Below, one piece after another: positions 1-8,760 of a stretch of DNA of 64,000 nt (its first letter is position 1; the number at the start of each line of letters is the position of its first letter). Source of the DNA: Variovorax flavidus. GTDB taxonomy: Bacteria > Pseudomonadota > Gammaproteobacteria > Burkholderiales > Burkholderiaceae_C. The stretch is from NCBI RefSeq assembly GCF_030317145.1, contig NZ_JASZYE010000014.1, positions 1-64,000 on the forward strand. The letters run 5' to 3'. The notes beneath the pieces were generated by a model. That model was not told the DNA's origin, searched no databases, and was given only the letters and a program-made list of their open reading frames with translations. The translations under genes and the position numbers were made by a program.

Positions 1-80
1 GAACTGGCCGATAGCGGAGTTCGGCTGCGAACGGCTAGAACCAGTCGTTCCGGCCTGAGGCCAAGTGCGGCATGATTCCG
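1..80. repeat. Diverged copy of the window's intergenic repeat
   Basis: GC-rich sequence with the words GGCCGATAGCGGAGTTCGGC and GGCCAAGTGCGG, which resemble the better copies near 5.8, 45.4 and 46.9 kb. It lies directly upstream of the broken cupin gene. The match is by eye only and weaker than for the other copies. Confidence 0.3.
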
Positions 81-102
81 TCATCCCCGACGGAGGATTG
101 AA

Positions 103-448
103 ATGACCGATGCCGCAGCTATCAAAGTTGGCCAGTTGTCCATTCGCTACCTGGTGGACGGGTCTCAGACTGACAGCGTCGGCATGTTCGAACTCAGCGT
201 TCCGCCGGGTTCCAACGTGCCGCCCCCGCATAGTCACACGAAGAACGACGAATGCATCTATCTTCTGGAAGGAACCCTGCGGTATTCCGTCAACGCTGAA
301 GTGCGAGATCTCACTGCTGGAGAGAGCATGTTCAGCCCGAGGGGGAGCGTCCACCAGTTCTCGAACCCCTTCGACGCAGAAGTCCGAGCCCTCATCGTGC
401 AGTCGCCGGATAAATGGCCTAGTTCCCGCCAAGCCAGCCGGTGCCTAG
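103..448 (+). pseudogene. Cupin-domain protein, internally deleted and frameshifted
   Basis: The frame opens at ATG 103 behind a good ribosome-binding site (GGAGG, about 6 bases upstream) and encodes about 100 residues of a small cupin: a PPPHSH metal-binding motif near residue 41, then DECIYLLEGTL, then GESMFSPRGSVHQF. After VQSPD, near base 410, the frame loses similarity. The next frame over reads NGLVPAKPAGA and stops at 446-448, which resembles the normal end of such proteins (HGLVPA-type tail). The simplest reading is that an internal deletion with a frame change joined the cupin core to its own C-terminal tail. The open frame running on to 801 is low-complexity Arg-rich sequence and is probably not protein. 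It may still make a truncated cupin. Confidence 0.6.
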
Positions 449-607
449 TCGCGCGGGACCGCCGCCTTCGGCCAGGAGCGGAACTTCGTCGCAGGCTCAC
501 AACGACGCATCCGTGGGCAAGGCGCGCCAACTCCCGGGGCCGCAGCCAGTGGCAGGCCAGCCTACTCAGGGCGGTACTTCGAGGCCGCCGGCAAGCTGGA
601 AGCTCAG

Positions 608-919
608 TTGGAGCAAGTGATTTCCGCTCCAGACGGCGTCATCACACGCGAGACTGCGGGGCAAATCTTCGCAATAGCGATTCCTCGCCAGCAGGCCTGC
701 TCAGCTCCCTGCGGCGGGGATGGCTTCGAAGTCGTTCCAGGGAAAGATTGGTACTTCAAGCTGCATGTATCGAGACAGCCCAACAGAGCCACTGCATTTA
801 GCTTCGAACCTCGTCGCGCGCAGGATGCCCGGGTAGAGATTTGCCTTCAAGCAAGGGACTTTGAGGAAGCCGCGACGAGGATAACTGATTGGCAAGCTGT
901 GCAGCTAACGGTCCCTTAA
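608..919 (+). CDS. Hypothetical protein
   Basis: A 103-residue frame starting at a TTG with mixed, protein-like composition (for example CGGDGFEVVPGKDWYFKL). No family is recognised. The start is weak, with no clear ribosome-binding site, and the frame overlaps the out-of-frame run-on of the broken cupin gene. It could be the tail of a decayed gene rather than a working one. Confidence 0.22.
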   Translation: MEQVISAPDGVITRETAGQIFAIAIPRQQACSAPCGGDGFEVVPGKDWYFKLHVSRQPNRATAFSFEPRRAQDARVEICLQARDFEEAATRITDWQAVQLTVP

Positions 920-1049
920 GCGCCGCAATGGTTCAGCGGTTGCGCTGGCACCAAACGCCCTCAAGCGAGACGGATGCGGCATGGACCTGTGTTCCAGTTC
1001 GTAGCAGTCGGGCGCACAGGTTCACGCAGATTGCGAAGCCCCTCAACGT

Positions 1050-1072
1050 GGCCCCCTTTCTTGGAGGGGGCC
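1050..1072. terminator. GC-rich hairpin, possible terminator
   Basis: GGCCCCC and GGGGGCC flank a 9-base loop, giving a perfect 7-bp stem. It sits about 50 bases past the stop of the haloperoxidase-like gene that runs leftward to 1121. No T-run follows on either strand, so a classic intrinsic terminator is not shown. Confidence 0.4.
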
Positions 1073-1120
1073 GGGCTTAGAGCGGGAAGCAGGCGAAGAG
1101 CGAAAAGCGAAAAGCTCAAT

Positions 1121-2449
1121 CTACGGGCTCACCGGCTTGAAGTGTTCCCGCACCAACTGCCGGACGACCTTCTCTCCCAGCACACGGCCATGCACGGTCG
1201 CGGTCCGGAAGTGCATGCCACCGTGGATGCGGCCCTGTTGCACGGCATCGTTCATTTCGTCCAACGACTCGAACGCAAGCGTGGTTCCGGTGACGGTGCT
1301 GTTGAGCGAGAACCGGATCTTCTTAGTTCCGAATTCCTGCTGAAGGACCTCCGCGGTCGCCCCCGTGTTGCAGGAGTGCCCGCCGGGATACTCCGGATGA
1401 TTGGGCGTGGGCACCACGGGCGTCCATAGAGTGTCGGGCTCGGTGGCGGCGTTGCCATCGGTGTCGGCCAGCCGGATTGCGCTGGTCGGGCGCCAGGCGT
1501 CGTAGAAGTACTTCGCCTCGAAGCACCCGATGCTTGCATCCGTCTGGGCGATCATGAGCATGGCCATCAACCGGGCATTGCCAATGAGCGTGGGCTCGCT
1601 GGTGGCGAACTGGCGAAGATTGCGTGTCCAGAACGACACCGGGGATTCGGTCATGAAGCGCGCATTCTCGGTTTGCGACTCGGTGCGCTGCGTGCTGGTT
1701 GCACCGCCCATGGCCTTCGTTTCGTTCAGGTCCGCGGCGTACTCGGGGCTCCCGAGCGCCGGCGGGCCGTCTGGGCGGAACTGATCGGCCGACTTGAGCG
1801 AGAACGGGCGCAGAAAAGCTCGCATCCGGTTAACCGGATTCGTGCCTCGAAATTGCCCCGGCGCTGTGCCGGGGACATAGGGCGTCAGCGATGTCCAGCG
1901 CCCATCGTTCTCGCGTTGCGCCAGCACCTTGCGGGCCACATCGGCGCCGAACTGCGCCGATGCCAGCGCCGCCGCGTCCGCCGAGGCGATTGCCGTGTCG
2001 TAGAGGCTCTTGTACTGGTCCGATCGCGCCGGGAACAGGGTGGACAACACGGTGTAAGCGGCCCCATGGACCGCGTACTCCTGCGACATCGCGACGACTG
2101 CAGGATCGTTCGGCATGACCGCCATGAACGGTTGGTGGGTCCTGGTGATGGCGGCGAGGGCGTCATAGATTGCCACGTGCATGGTCGCCATGTCGGCGTC
2201 GTGCGTTGGCTGCCGCTCCTCGGGTGTGCCGCTCGAGGCGGCGGGTATCGTCACAGTGGCAACGCCGACCCGGTTCCAGTCATCGACGACATTCGTCCCG
2301 AACGATCTGATGGTAACAGCCTGTTTTTCCTGGCCGGCAGAACTGATGCTGCCGATGCCACTGCCATCTCCGCCGCCGCATGCCACCATACCGGCCGTCG
2401 CGAGGGTGATTGCTGCAACCAGGGAGCAATGATTGTTCCTGCTGTTCAT
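1121..2449 (-). CDS. Vanadium-dependent haloperoxidase / PAP2-fold lipoprotein
   Basis: This 442-residue protein starts with a lipoprotein signal (hydrophobic stretch ending AGMVAC, then a GGGDGSG linker), so it is probably anchored in the envelope. ATG 2449 was preferred over an upstream in-frame start because GAGGAG lies 9 bases before it and the signal peptide begins there. The C-terminal half holds the PAP2/haloperoxidase motifs: KYFYDAWRP (K-x6-RP), NHPEYPGGHS (the PSGH-type loop) and GMHFRTATVHGRVLG (Arg plus catalytic-type His). Known relatives bind vanadate and oxidise halides with peroxide, or act as acid phosphatases. Substrate cannot be read from sequence. It stands alone, facing away from its neighbours. 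Confidence 0.8.
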   Translation of the reverse strand: MNSRNNHCSLVAAITLATAGMVACGGGDGSGIGSISSAGQEKQAVTIRSFGTNVVDDWNRVGVATVTIPAASSGTPEERQPTHDADMATMHVAIYDALAAITRTHQPFMAVMPNDPAVVAMSQEYAVHGAAYTVLSTLFPARSDQYKSLYDTAIASADAAALASAQFGADVARKVLAQRENDGRWTSLTPYVPGTAPGQFRGTNPVNRMRAFLRPFSLKSADQFRPDGPPALGSPEYAADLNETKAMGGATSTQRTESQTENARFMTESPVSFWTRNLRQFATSEPTLIGNARLMAMLMIAQTDASIGCFEAKYFYDAWRPTSAIRLADTDGNAATEPDTLWTPVVPTPNHPEYPGGHSCNTGATAEVLQQEFGTKKIRFSLNSTVTGTTLAFESLDEMNDAVQQGRIHGGMHFRTATVHGRVLGEKVVRQLVREHFKPVSP

Positions 2450-2735
2450 CGAAGACTCCTCATAGCATGGGCGCGGTTGCGACGAACGCCGCCATGAGGC
2501 GACGAGCGAAGCAAATACAGTCTGGGCTTGGGTCTCGTCCAACCGTCCAACACCTTCCAGTGGTGGCGCGGTTTCCGGTCCTGACGCCTCGCCAAGCGGG
2601 CCGGGGCACCAAAGCTATCCGACCGTGCATCCATATCCACGACGTGCCGCCGAGGATTTGCTGAGGATTTGCCGAACTCGCTGACTTTTTGCCGAGGACA
2701 ATCCTTCGGCGCCGTTACGGATCTTCTCTATGCCC

Positions 2736-3746
2736 TCACTTGCGGAAGCTTCCGTCGAGGAAGTTGATGATCTCCAACGTGACGTTGGCCTTCTGGGTGA
2801 GGTTCGTCCACGCAGAGCCCCCCTTGCCCATGCAAGTCTTGCGCATCTCCTGGAGCATGGGGATGTATTGCGCGTCGGTGAACGAGCGGCCGTCAAACGC
2901 GAAGAGCCCATCCGGTTCGACGACTACCTTGCAATCCACGAAGGTCTCGGCAAAAGGCTCCCTGACGCTTCGCACCATGGCCGGATGCCCGTCGAACCCG
3001 TTGGAGGCGCCGGCGTAGACCTTGAACTTGACCACGCCGCCGGCCATCGCATAGGCCTTGGCCAGGTCCTGGCAGCTTTGCGGACTGGCGTATTCGTCCT
3101 TTTCACCTGCGACGATGAAGATCTCGGACGTCGGCTTGGGCGTGCGCGGATGGAAGATGCACACCGGTGTGACGGCGATGGCCAAGGCGAAGCGTTCGCT
3201 TTCCTCCGGCAGAAAAGTTCGGTCGGCCGCCATCAGGGCAATGGTGCCGCCGCGGCTTGTTCCCATGATGGCGATACGGTCCGCGGCTATTCCATTGGCC
3301 AGGAGGTGTCGCCTGGCTGCGTACGCATCGCGCAGTTGCGCGGAAAAGCTCATGCGGGTGTGGTCGACCTGGGTGTTGCCGGCGCCCCGCGGGCCGTTGC
3401 TGTCGATGGCCAGCACGATGTACCCGGCCGAACTGAGCGAACGGCCGAAGTGACCTTCACGCGCGTTGGTCCATCCGCCCGGCGCGTTGACGATGACAAC
3501 AGCACCGCGCGGCGTGCCCACGGGCATGAATAAGACCCCTGGCACGGGGGTGTCGCCATTGCCAGCCAGGGGGGACATGATGGTGACGACCTTGTCCCCC
3601 TTGGGCGGCATGTGGATGTCTTCGGGCGTGAAGTACGACCAGGGTGTGGTCTGCGGCCCTTGCTGTGCCTGGAGTTCAGCGCTCGCGGCGACACACAAGA
3701 GTGCAAGGATCAGGCGCGCCGCCTGCCGGGTGTAGGTTTTCGCCAT
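2736..3746 (-). CDS. Secreted alpha/beta hydrolase (dienelactone-hydrolase-like)
   Basis: This 336-residue protein has an N-terminal signal peptide (LILALLCVAASAELQAQ). The fold is an alpha/beta hydrolase: nucleophile elbow GTSRGG, an acid in AGEKDEY and a histidine in FDGHP form a plausible Ser-Asp-His triad. The region ANGIAADRIAIMGTSRGG is typical of dienelactone-hydrolase-like and prolyl-oligopeptidase-like families. The start at 3746 has a GGAGG about 13 bases upstream; the longer open frame to 4223 is an artefact over the neighbouring gene. Five bases separate it from the upstream winged-helix/TPR gene, so the two are probably co-transcribed. Substrate unknown; periplasmic location is inferred. 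Confidence 0.75.
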   Translation of the reverse strand: MAKTYTRQAARLILALLCVAASAELQAQQGPQTTPWSYFTPEDIHMPPKGDKVVTIMSPLAGNGDTPVPGVLFMPVGTPRGAVVIVNAPGGWTNAREGHFGRSLSSAGYIVLAIDSNGPRGAGNTQVDHTRMSFSAQLRDAYAARRHLLANGIAADRIAIMGTSRGGTIALMAADRTFLPEESERFALAIAVTPVCIFHPRTPKPTSEIFIVAGEKDEYASPQSCQDLAKAYAMAGGVVKFKVYAGASNGFDGHPAMVRSVREPFAETFVDCKVVVEPDGLFAFDGRSFTDAQYIPMLQEMRKTCMGKGGSAWTNLTQKANVTLEIINFLDGSFRK

Positions 3747-3751
3747 GTTCT

Positions 3752-5512
3752 TCAGTTGCCTCCGTCGGGTAGTCCCGCCTTTCGAAGCCCGTCGAGCAGC
3801 CGTTCGCGCTGGGCAAGGAACTGCGGATTGGTGGACGGGTAGATCCGCGCCACATAGCGAAGGCTTGCGAGCGGATGCGCCGCCCGGAAAATGGCCATGT
3901 GATCGAGGGCGGATTGATCCCGACCCTTCAGCGCGTCGATTGCCGCCATCAGGAGATGAGGCCGCGCGCTGCTCGGGAACTCTGCAGCCCATTGCTTGAG
4001 AATTCGATAGGCCTCCTCGTCGCGCCCGGTGGCGAGTGCGGCATCTGCCGAGATCTGATACAAGCTCTGCTGGCGGCGGTTCTGAAACGGCCGAAGGTCC
4101 GTGACTTTCTCCAGATGCCGCTGCGCCTCCTCGGCACGCCCCTGCCGCACCAGCGCGCCGGCAATCCGCAAGCTGGTGACAGGGTTCTCCGATTCGACAT
4201 CCAGGGCACGCCTCCAAACCCACATCGCCTCGTCCTCTCGCTCGTGCAGCATCAGCACTTCAGCCCACGCTGACAGCACTTGCGTGTTGTCAGGCGCCAG
4301 TTCTAAGGCGCGCTTGAGAATTTGCTCGGCTTGCTCCAGGGTCGCTTGCGGAGAGGCGCTGTAGAACGAATAGAACTCGCTCAGGTGGCTCACGCCCAGC
4401 GCCAGCATGGCCTCCACGGAGTACGGATCCGCCAGGGTGGCCGCCTCGAGGTGGCGCCGCGCGCTTTCCAGATCGGCCCTTGATCTGCCACGATCCAGGT
4501 CGTGCCAGGCCAGCGCCAGCCGGTCTACCGGAATGCTGCGCCGGGACTCGCGCGCCTTGGATACCTCGATCTCGTAGTAGCGCGACTGCAGGGCTATGAG
4601 GACTTGACGGCCGAACTGCGGGCGCGTGGCGTCCGCATCGGAATTGAATTCCCCCTCTGTCAGCCGGTAAACCGCACCCGTGCCGATCTCGGTCAGATAG
4701 GTGTCGACCGAGGTCTTGCCGTCTGCTCGGTTGATCCTGCCGGCCAGGACGTATCGCACGCCTTGCTCTTGCCCGATGCGCTCGAACTGAGGTTCTGCCG
4801 GATCTTGCCGCACGGTGGCCGCCCGGCCGATGACCCGTATGCCGGCGCGTACCAACTGGCTGCCGACCACGTCGGCCAAGTCCAGGCCAAGCGTCGAGCC
4901 GTTGGCGCCTCCCTGGCTGTCGATGAAGGCAAGAACCGCTACCGAGCGGCGCTTGCGAATTTCGTCGTCGATGCTGATGCGCCCATCGGATTCGCGCTTC
5001 CACACCGCGCCGGCGCCGATCAACACGCCCAGAAGCAGGACGACACCTAAGACGAGCGCGCGAGCCCACGAGGACCTCGCGACGCCGGCAGGCGCCGGCG
5101 CCTGCAGAGCCGGCGCCGGTGGCAGCGTGGGGGCATCCTTCGCGGCCGGCTCCCGTACCTCCACGTCGAACATGTAGCCGCGCCGCGGCAGCGTGGTGAT
5201 CAGTTGCTGTCCCTTACTGCCCAGAGCTGTGCGCAGGTCCTTGACACACTGCACGAGCGAGTCGTCGGTGACAACGACTTCGCCCCAGAGGGCGCGCATC
5301 AACTCGTCCTTGGAAAGCACTCGTCCGGCGTTGGCCAGCATGTACTGCAGCAGGGTCAACGCCTTGGGCGTGAGGGCGACTTTCTCACCGAGGCTGGCGA
5401 CAAGCTCCTGCCTGGCCGGGTCGAAGCGAAACTCGTCGAACGCGAGGGTCCTCTCACCGGACGGGCGTCCGGCTGAATCGCCCGCCGCAACATTCAGCGC
5501 TGGATTGCTCAC
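3752..5512 (-). CDS. CadC-like winged-helix regulator with membrane segment and TPR domain
   Basis: The N-terminal domain is an OmpR/CadC-type winged helix (LTPKALTLLQYMLANAGRVLS, split here as LTPKALTLLQ and NAGRVLSKDEL, then TLPRRGYMF). A single membrane helix follows (ALVLGVVLLLGVLIGAGAVW), then a domain starting RSVAVLAFID as in other CadC-like proteins that carry TPRs, and a C-terminal set of TPR-like repeats (ALELAPDNTQVLSAWAEVLM and following). Known relatives are membrane-bound regulators that bind DNA on the cytoplasmic side and sense periplasmic conditions. GTG 5512 leaves about 22 residues before the domain; the frame stays open to GTG 5728, so the start is uncertain. It abuts the secreted hydrolase gene, its likely operon partner or target. 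Confidence 0.72.
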   Translation of the reverse strand: MSNPALNVAAGDSAGRPSGERTLAFDEFRFDPARQELVASLGEKVALTPKALTLLQYMLANAGRVLSKDELMRALWGEVVVTDDSLVQCVKDLRTALGSKGQQLITTLPRRGYMFDVEVREPAAKDAPTLPPAPALQAPAPAGVARSSWARALVLGVVLLLGVLIGAGAVWKRESDGRISIDDEIRKRRSVAVLAFIDSQGGANGSTLGLDLADVVGSQLVRAGIRVIGRAATVRQDPAEPQFERIGQEQGVRYVLAGRINRADGKTSVDTYLTEIGTGAVYRLTEGEFNSDADATRPQFGRQVLIALQSRYYEIEVSKARESRRSIPVDRLALAWHDLDRGRSRADLESARRHLEAATLADPYSVEAMLALGVSHLSEFYSFYSASPQATLEQAEQILKRALELAPDNTQVLSAWAEVLMLHEREDEAMWVWRRALDVESENPVTSLRIAGALVRQGRAEEAQRHLEKVTDLRPFQNRRQQSLYQISADAALATGRDEEAYRILKQWAAEFPSSARPHLLMAAIDALKGRDQSALDHMAIFRAAHPLASLRYVARIYPSTNPQFLAQRERLLDGLRKAGLPDGGN

Positions 5513-6003
5513 ACCTCGTCCCAGATGCCGTCGGGCAACGAATGGCCCGACCAGCTTTCTTATGCGCTGGATTTTCGCCGTGTTCGCGACGCGTGTGGGG
5601 TGATCGTGAGGTTGGATCCCAGCCACCATATACATCGACACATGGTCGCGCATGACGCGACGCCGATCTTTTGCCGAAGCGGCGCCGAAGCACGTCGGGC
5701 CGCATGATTTGCCCGGGCGTAACAGCACGGTGAGGGTTCGCCAGCGCGCGCCTGACTGGGTGCGTTACGTCCAGAAAAGAGCGAAGGGCCGACATGGGCT
5801 CGTTCGGCCGACGTGGCGTCAGGCTACAGTCGGCCAGAACCGGCCCTTCGCCAGCGCCGCAGAATTCGCGGCCAAGTGCGGACTTGTCGGGCCCGCAGGA
5901 AGGCGGCGGAAGGCTCCAGCTGCAAGGCATGACACCTTACGCAGACGCGCATGGTGACCCCGTGCAGAGAGACGGTAGCCGAACATTCGCCCGTTCAGGC
6001 TAC
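5513..6003. other. Stretch without a supported gene
   Basis: This region may contain the true 5' end of the winged-helix gene (open frame to 5728). The rest holds a repeat copy at 5821-5895 and no coding signal that was recognised. Confidence 0.5.
5821..5895 (+). repeat. Dispersed intergenic repeat copy
   Basis: Contains GGCTACAGTCGGCCAGAACC followed by GGCCCTTCG. It aligns base for base with the copy at 45.4 kb (differences only around the middle). A second related word, CGGCCAAGTGCGGAC, follows about 30 bases on. Intergenic, upstream of the winged-helix gene. Confidence 0.55.
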
Positions 6004-6189
6004 TCAAGTCGCAACATCGCCTTGATCGTCCTGATAGTCATGTCCGGCTTGTGCGGGTTGGTCCCTCTCTCGTCGCGCCTTTGCCTTTTCGTCCTGATCC
6101 TCAAGCCAATCCTCAGCGGACGGTTGGCCGCGACCCTCGTCTTCGGACAGGTCCTGGATGATCTTCACCAGATCGCTGCGGCGGCTCAT
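6004..6189 (-). CDS. Small charged hypothetical protein
   Basis: A 61-residue frame, rich in Asp, Glu, Lys and Arg (for example IIQDLSEDEGRGQPSAEDWL), with an AGGTGA just before ATG 6189. The composition is protein-like and unlike the Arg/Ser-rich noise frames of this region, but no family is recognised and it is short. Confidence 0.35.
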   Translation of the reverse strand: MSRRSDLVKIIQDLSEDEGRGQPSAEDWLEDQDEKAKARRERDQPAQAGHDYQDDQGDVAT

Positions 6190-6253
6190 TCACCTAGTTT
6201 TTACAGGTGTGGGCCAGCTTGACGAGCTCAGACGCTAGGCGCCCAATCTGGAC

Positions 6254-7273
6254 ATGTGCCAATTCGGCCTTCGTCGTCGAATACTGATCGCTGGCGCCGC
6301 GTCGTTCGTTCCTGGCGGCATGCCTGGGAGCTTGTTTGCTCAGGCCCGCCGCGCCTTCAACGACAAGCCGGAGGCCTCTCGAAGGATTGCCCACGTGGGC
6401 GTTCTGCTGTTTGGTGCGGCGCCCCAAAGAGGCCAGTCGGAGATGTACGCTCCGTTGCGCCAGCGCTTTCGCGAGCTGGGATATATCGAGGGAGCGACGA
6501 TTCAGATCGACGTTCGATATGGATCGGATACCAGGCAGTTAGTTGAGCACGCAGAAGATCTGGTGCGCTCCAAGGTTGATGTGATCGTCACGGTAGGGAC
6601 TGAAGTTCGCGAAGCTGTGCAGCGGATTACTGTCAGCGTTCCGATCGTCGCGATCGCCGGGAGCGATCCTGTCGCGGAGGGTTGGGCCAATTCCCTTTCC
6701 AGACCTGGGCGCAACATCACAGGCCTGACGGTGGTGCCTCCACAGATGGGACAGAAGCAACTCGAGTTGCTTCAGATGACGGTTCCTGGCTTAAGGAGGG
6801 TGGCCGTGATGATGACAACGCCGATCTACGGGCCCAAGCTCCAGGACGCAGCGGAGAAACTCTCCGTCCAGATCATCATCCTACTTGTGAAGGAACAAAG
6901 TGATTTCGACAGTGCATTCAAGACTGCCGCCGCAGAGCGAGCTCAAGCCTTCTTGGCGCTGCCGACGCCACTGATCGTCGAGCATCGGGCGCAACTTGCT
7001 CGTCAGGCCATCGATGCTGGGCTCCCATCGATCAGTGTGCTTTCCCCTCTGACGGAAGCCGGCTTCCTAATGAGCTACGGCGTGAACCTCGACACGTTGA
7101 TGCGGCACGCCGCCGACTATGTCGTCAAGATTCTCAATGGCGCTTCGCCGGGCGAGCTCCCCATCGAGCAGCCCCGGGAATTTGAGTTCGTGATCAATCG
7201 CGCGACTGCAAGTGCTCTGAACATCAAAGTTCCTCCAGAGCTGTTGCGGCGCGCGAATCGCGTCATCGGGTGA
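6254..7273 (+). CDS. ABC transporter substrate-binding protein (COG2984 family)
   Basis: The 339-residue protein belongs to the ABC_sub_bind family: RIAHVGVLLFG at the start of the mature domain, then FRELGYIEGATIQIDVRYG, DVIVTVGTE, VPIVAIAGSDPV, NSLSRPGRNITGLT and a C-terminal LPIEQPREFEFVINRATA, all typical family landmarks. An N-terminal basic segment with a short hydrophobic stretch (RRRILIAGAASFVPGG) suggests export, possibly by Tat. No permease or ATPase gene lies beside it, as is common for solitary members in Burkholderiales. Ligand unknown. Confidence 0.8.
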   Translation: MCQFGLRRRILIAGAASFVPGGMPGSLFAQARRAFNDKPEASRRIAHVGVLLFGAAPQRGQSEMYAPLRQRFRELGYIEGATIQIDVRYGSDTRQLVEHAEDLVRSKVDVIVTVGTEVREAVQRITVSVPIVAIAGSDPVAEGWANSLSRPGRNITGLTVVPPQMGQKQLELLQMTVPGLRRVAVMMTTPIYGPKLQDAAEKLSVQIIILLVKEQSDFDSAFKTAAAERAQAFLALPTPLIVEHRAQLARQAIDAGLPSISVLSPLTEAGFLMSYGVNLDTLMRHAADYVVKILNGASPGELPIEQPREFEFVINRATASALNIKVPPELLRRANRVIG

Positions 7274-7389
7274 GCTTCCACGCGAGGAGTTCCGCCTCGA
7301 CGTCGCTCCAAAACCGGCTCGTCATCCCGCATCAGATTGCCCTGCTCAATGTCCGGTTGTGGCCGTTTGCAGGTGGAGGCCCGCACCGC

Positions 7390-7833
7390 CTACCCTCCGG
7401 TGTCGGAGCGGTAATTCAGCCACCCGGCAATTAGGGCACCGCCGTCGCGGTCCTTGGGATGGTGCCGTCCCTCCAACACGGGCACTTCGTCAAAGTCAAA
7501 CGGGCTCAAGCCAGCAATGCAGGCGACGTTCACACCGTACTGACTCGGGACAGAACGACGGGAGTGAAAGGTATAGATGCCGCAAACCGAGCAGAAGTAG
7601 TGCTTGGCCTGTCCGGTATTGAATTGGTAGAGCGTCAGCTTGTCTGCGCCCTGCACGATGTGTATGTCGTCCAGGTTGGCTGAGACGGCCACGGCGCCGC
7701 GCATGCTGCAGTACGAGCAATTGCACCGTCGCGCGCTGCGCAGCCCATCGGTCAGAACCAAGCGAAAACGCACAGTACCGCAATGGCAAGCTGCTTCGAG
7801 TTCGCGACGTCCGTCAAAGCCAGAGAGGGTCAA
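7390..7833 (-). CDS. GFA-family zinc-binding protein
   Basis: This 147-residue protein has the glutathione-dependent formaldehyde-activating (GFA/CENP-V) cysteine pattern: CHCG near residue 17, CNCSYC near residue 38 and FCSVCG near residue 80, expected to bind two zinc ions. The proposed start is a TTG with GGAG about 6 bases upstream; no in-frame ATG fits better. Known members act on glutathione adducts, but for most, as here, the substrate is unknown. It runs toward the COG2984 gene with no operon partner. Confidence 0.75.
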   Translation of the reverse strand: MTLSGFDGRRELEAACHCGTVRFRLVLTDGLRSARRCNCSYCSMRGAVAVSANLDDIHIVQGADKLTLYQFNTGQAKHYFCSVCGIYTFHSRRSVPSQYGVNVACIAGLSPFDFDEVPVLEGRHHPKDRDGGALIAGWLNYRSDTGG

Positions 7834-7926
7834 ACTGCACTCCTTCGCTCAGAGCCGTGAATGAATGTGGGGTCTTGAGCATATTCCGTTGCGCGCACCA
7901 ACGTCCGCAGTTGGCCGCATGCCGCC

Positions 7927-8271
7927 CTAGGGGCGGACGGTCCCTGGCTGCGACACAAGCACCTCGGCGAAGAATACGAGGCCGTTTGCGTCGGGGTCAA
8001 CGATGAACTTCCGTGCCAGCGCAACGGGAAAGATGTTCGCATCACCAGCCCTCACGGCAAATCCATCGCCATCTGTCCCGGCAACCCACTCTCCTTTGAG
8101 TTCACGGCGAAGGATTTCACCTAAGTAGGCTCCGACGAGAAAGCCGGCGCCATTGAGGGCGGCCTGGTCGGCTCCGATTTCCTTCAGGGCGGTCAAGATT
8201 TCTTCGAGCACGCCCACGGAACCGAGGTCGAACGAGAGCTTCGCCCCCATGTCCGTCGCCGTCTTTTCCAA
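7927..8271 (-). CDS. Hypothetical protein
   Basis: A 114-residue frame with clear protein character: LGSVGVLEEILTALKEIGAD followed by GAGFLVGAYLGEILRRELKGEWV and a C-terminal FIVDPDANGLVFFAEVLV. The pattern (helical front, short beta region) resembles small uncharacterised proteins, but no named family is claimed. The start is uncertain: TTG 8271 or ATG 8250. Coding character extends some 16 codons upstream of 8271 to a stop, so the real gene may begin further out or be 5'-truncated. Confidence 0.5.
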   Translation of the reverse strand: MEKTATDMGAKLSFDLGSVGVLEEILTALKEIGADQAALNGAGFLVGAYLGEILRRELKGEWVAGTDGDGFAVRAGDANIFPVALARKFIVDPDANGLVFFAEVLVSQPGTVRP

Positions 8272-8760
8272 ATGGGCGCATGCCGCATCAATGGTGCCTT
8301 GGAGGGTCTTGCCGGTTGCCGATTGCGCCTATTGGGGTGCTTGCCAACTTCGCACAAACGGAACGATGACTCTCCTCTATTCATGTCCGACCCTCATCCA
8401 CAGTTAGTTACATCAGAATGTAACGCTGAAGTGGTCATTTCTGGTCAGCCGAGAGGTAGTTTGTGTCAATGATTCCACCCCGCACTGAGATACGCAGTAA
8501 ATGCCCTCGTTAGTCGCGCGCCGCTGTCTTATCCGGTCAGCAAGCCCGTCTGAGCTCGAGGATTCCGAGTCTCATCGATCCGCCGGCGGCTGCGAAAACT
8601 CGGGCGCGCAGTTCGCGTCTCATATTGCGCATTGAGCCCTTTTGCTATTCAGACGAGCCATGTCAACGCATTACTTCAAAAATGCTTATACGGGATTGTT
8701 CTAAGGGGAGGTGTCTCACGTACCTAGACTGGCGGGCTTCCGACTTTCAGCCCTCATTCC
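8272..8760. other. Stretch without a supported gene
   Basis: Lower-GC than its surroundings in the middle (8380-8470 and 8640-8700), as expected for promoters. A purine-rich GGGGAGGTG at 8706-8714 resembles a ribosome-binding site but no start codon follows at a usable distance. The promoter of the MetQ-like gene should lie here. Confidence 0.4.

Noticed and set aside
8706..8714. GGGGAGGTG as a ribosome-binding site for the MetQ-like gene
   Set aside because: It is about 46 bases before ATG 8761 and no other start codon in a coding frame follows it.
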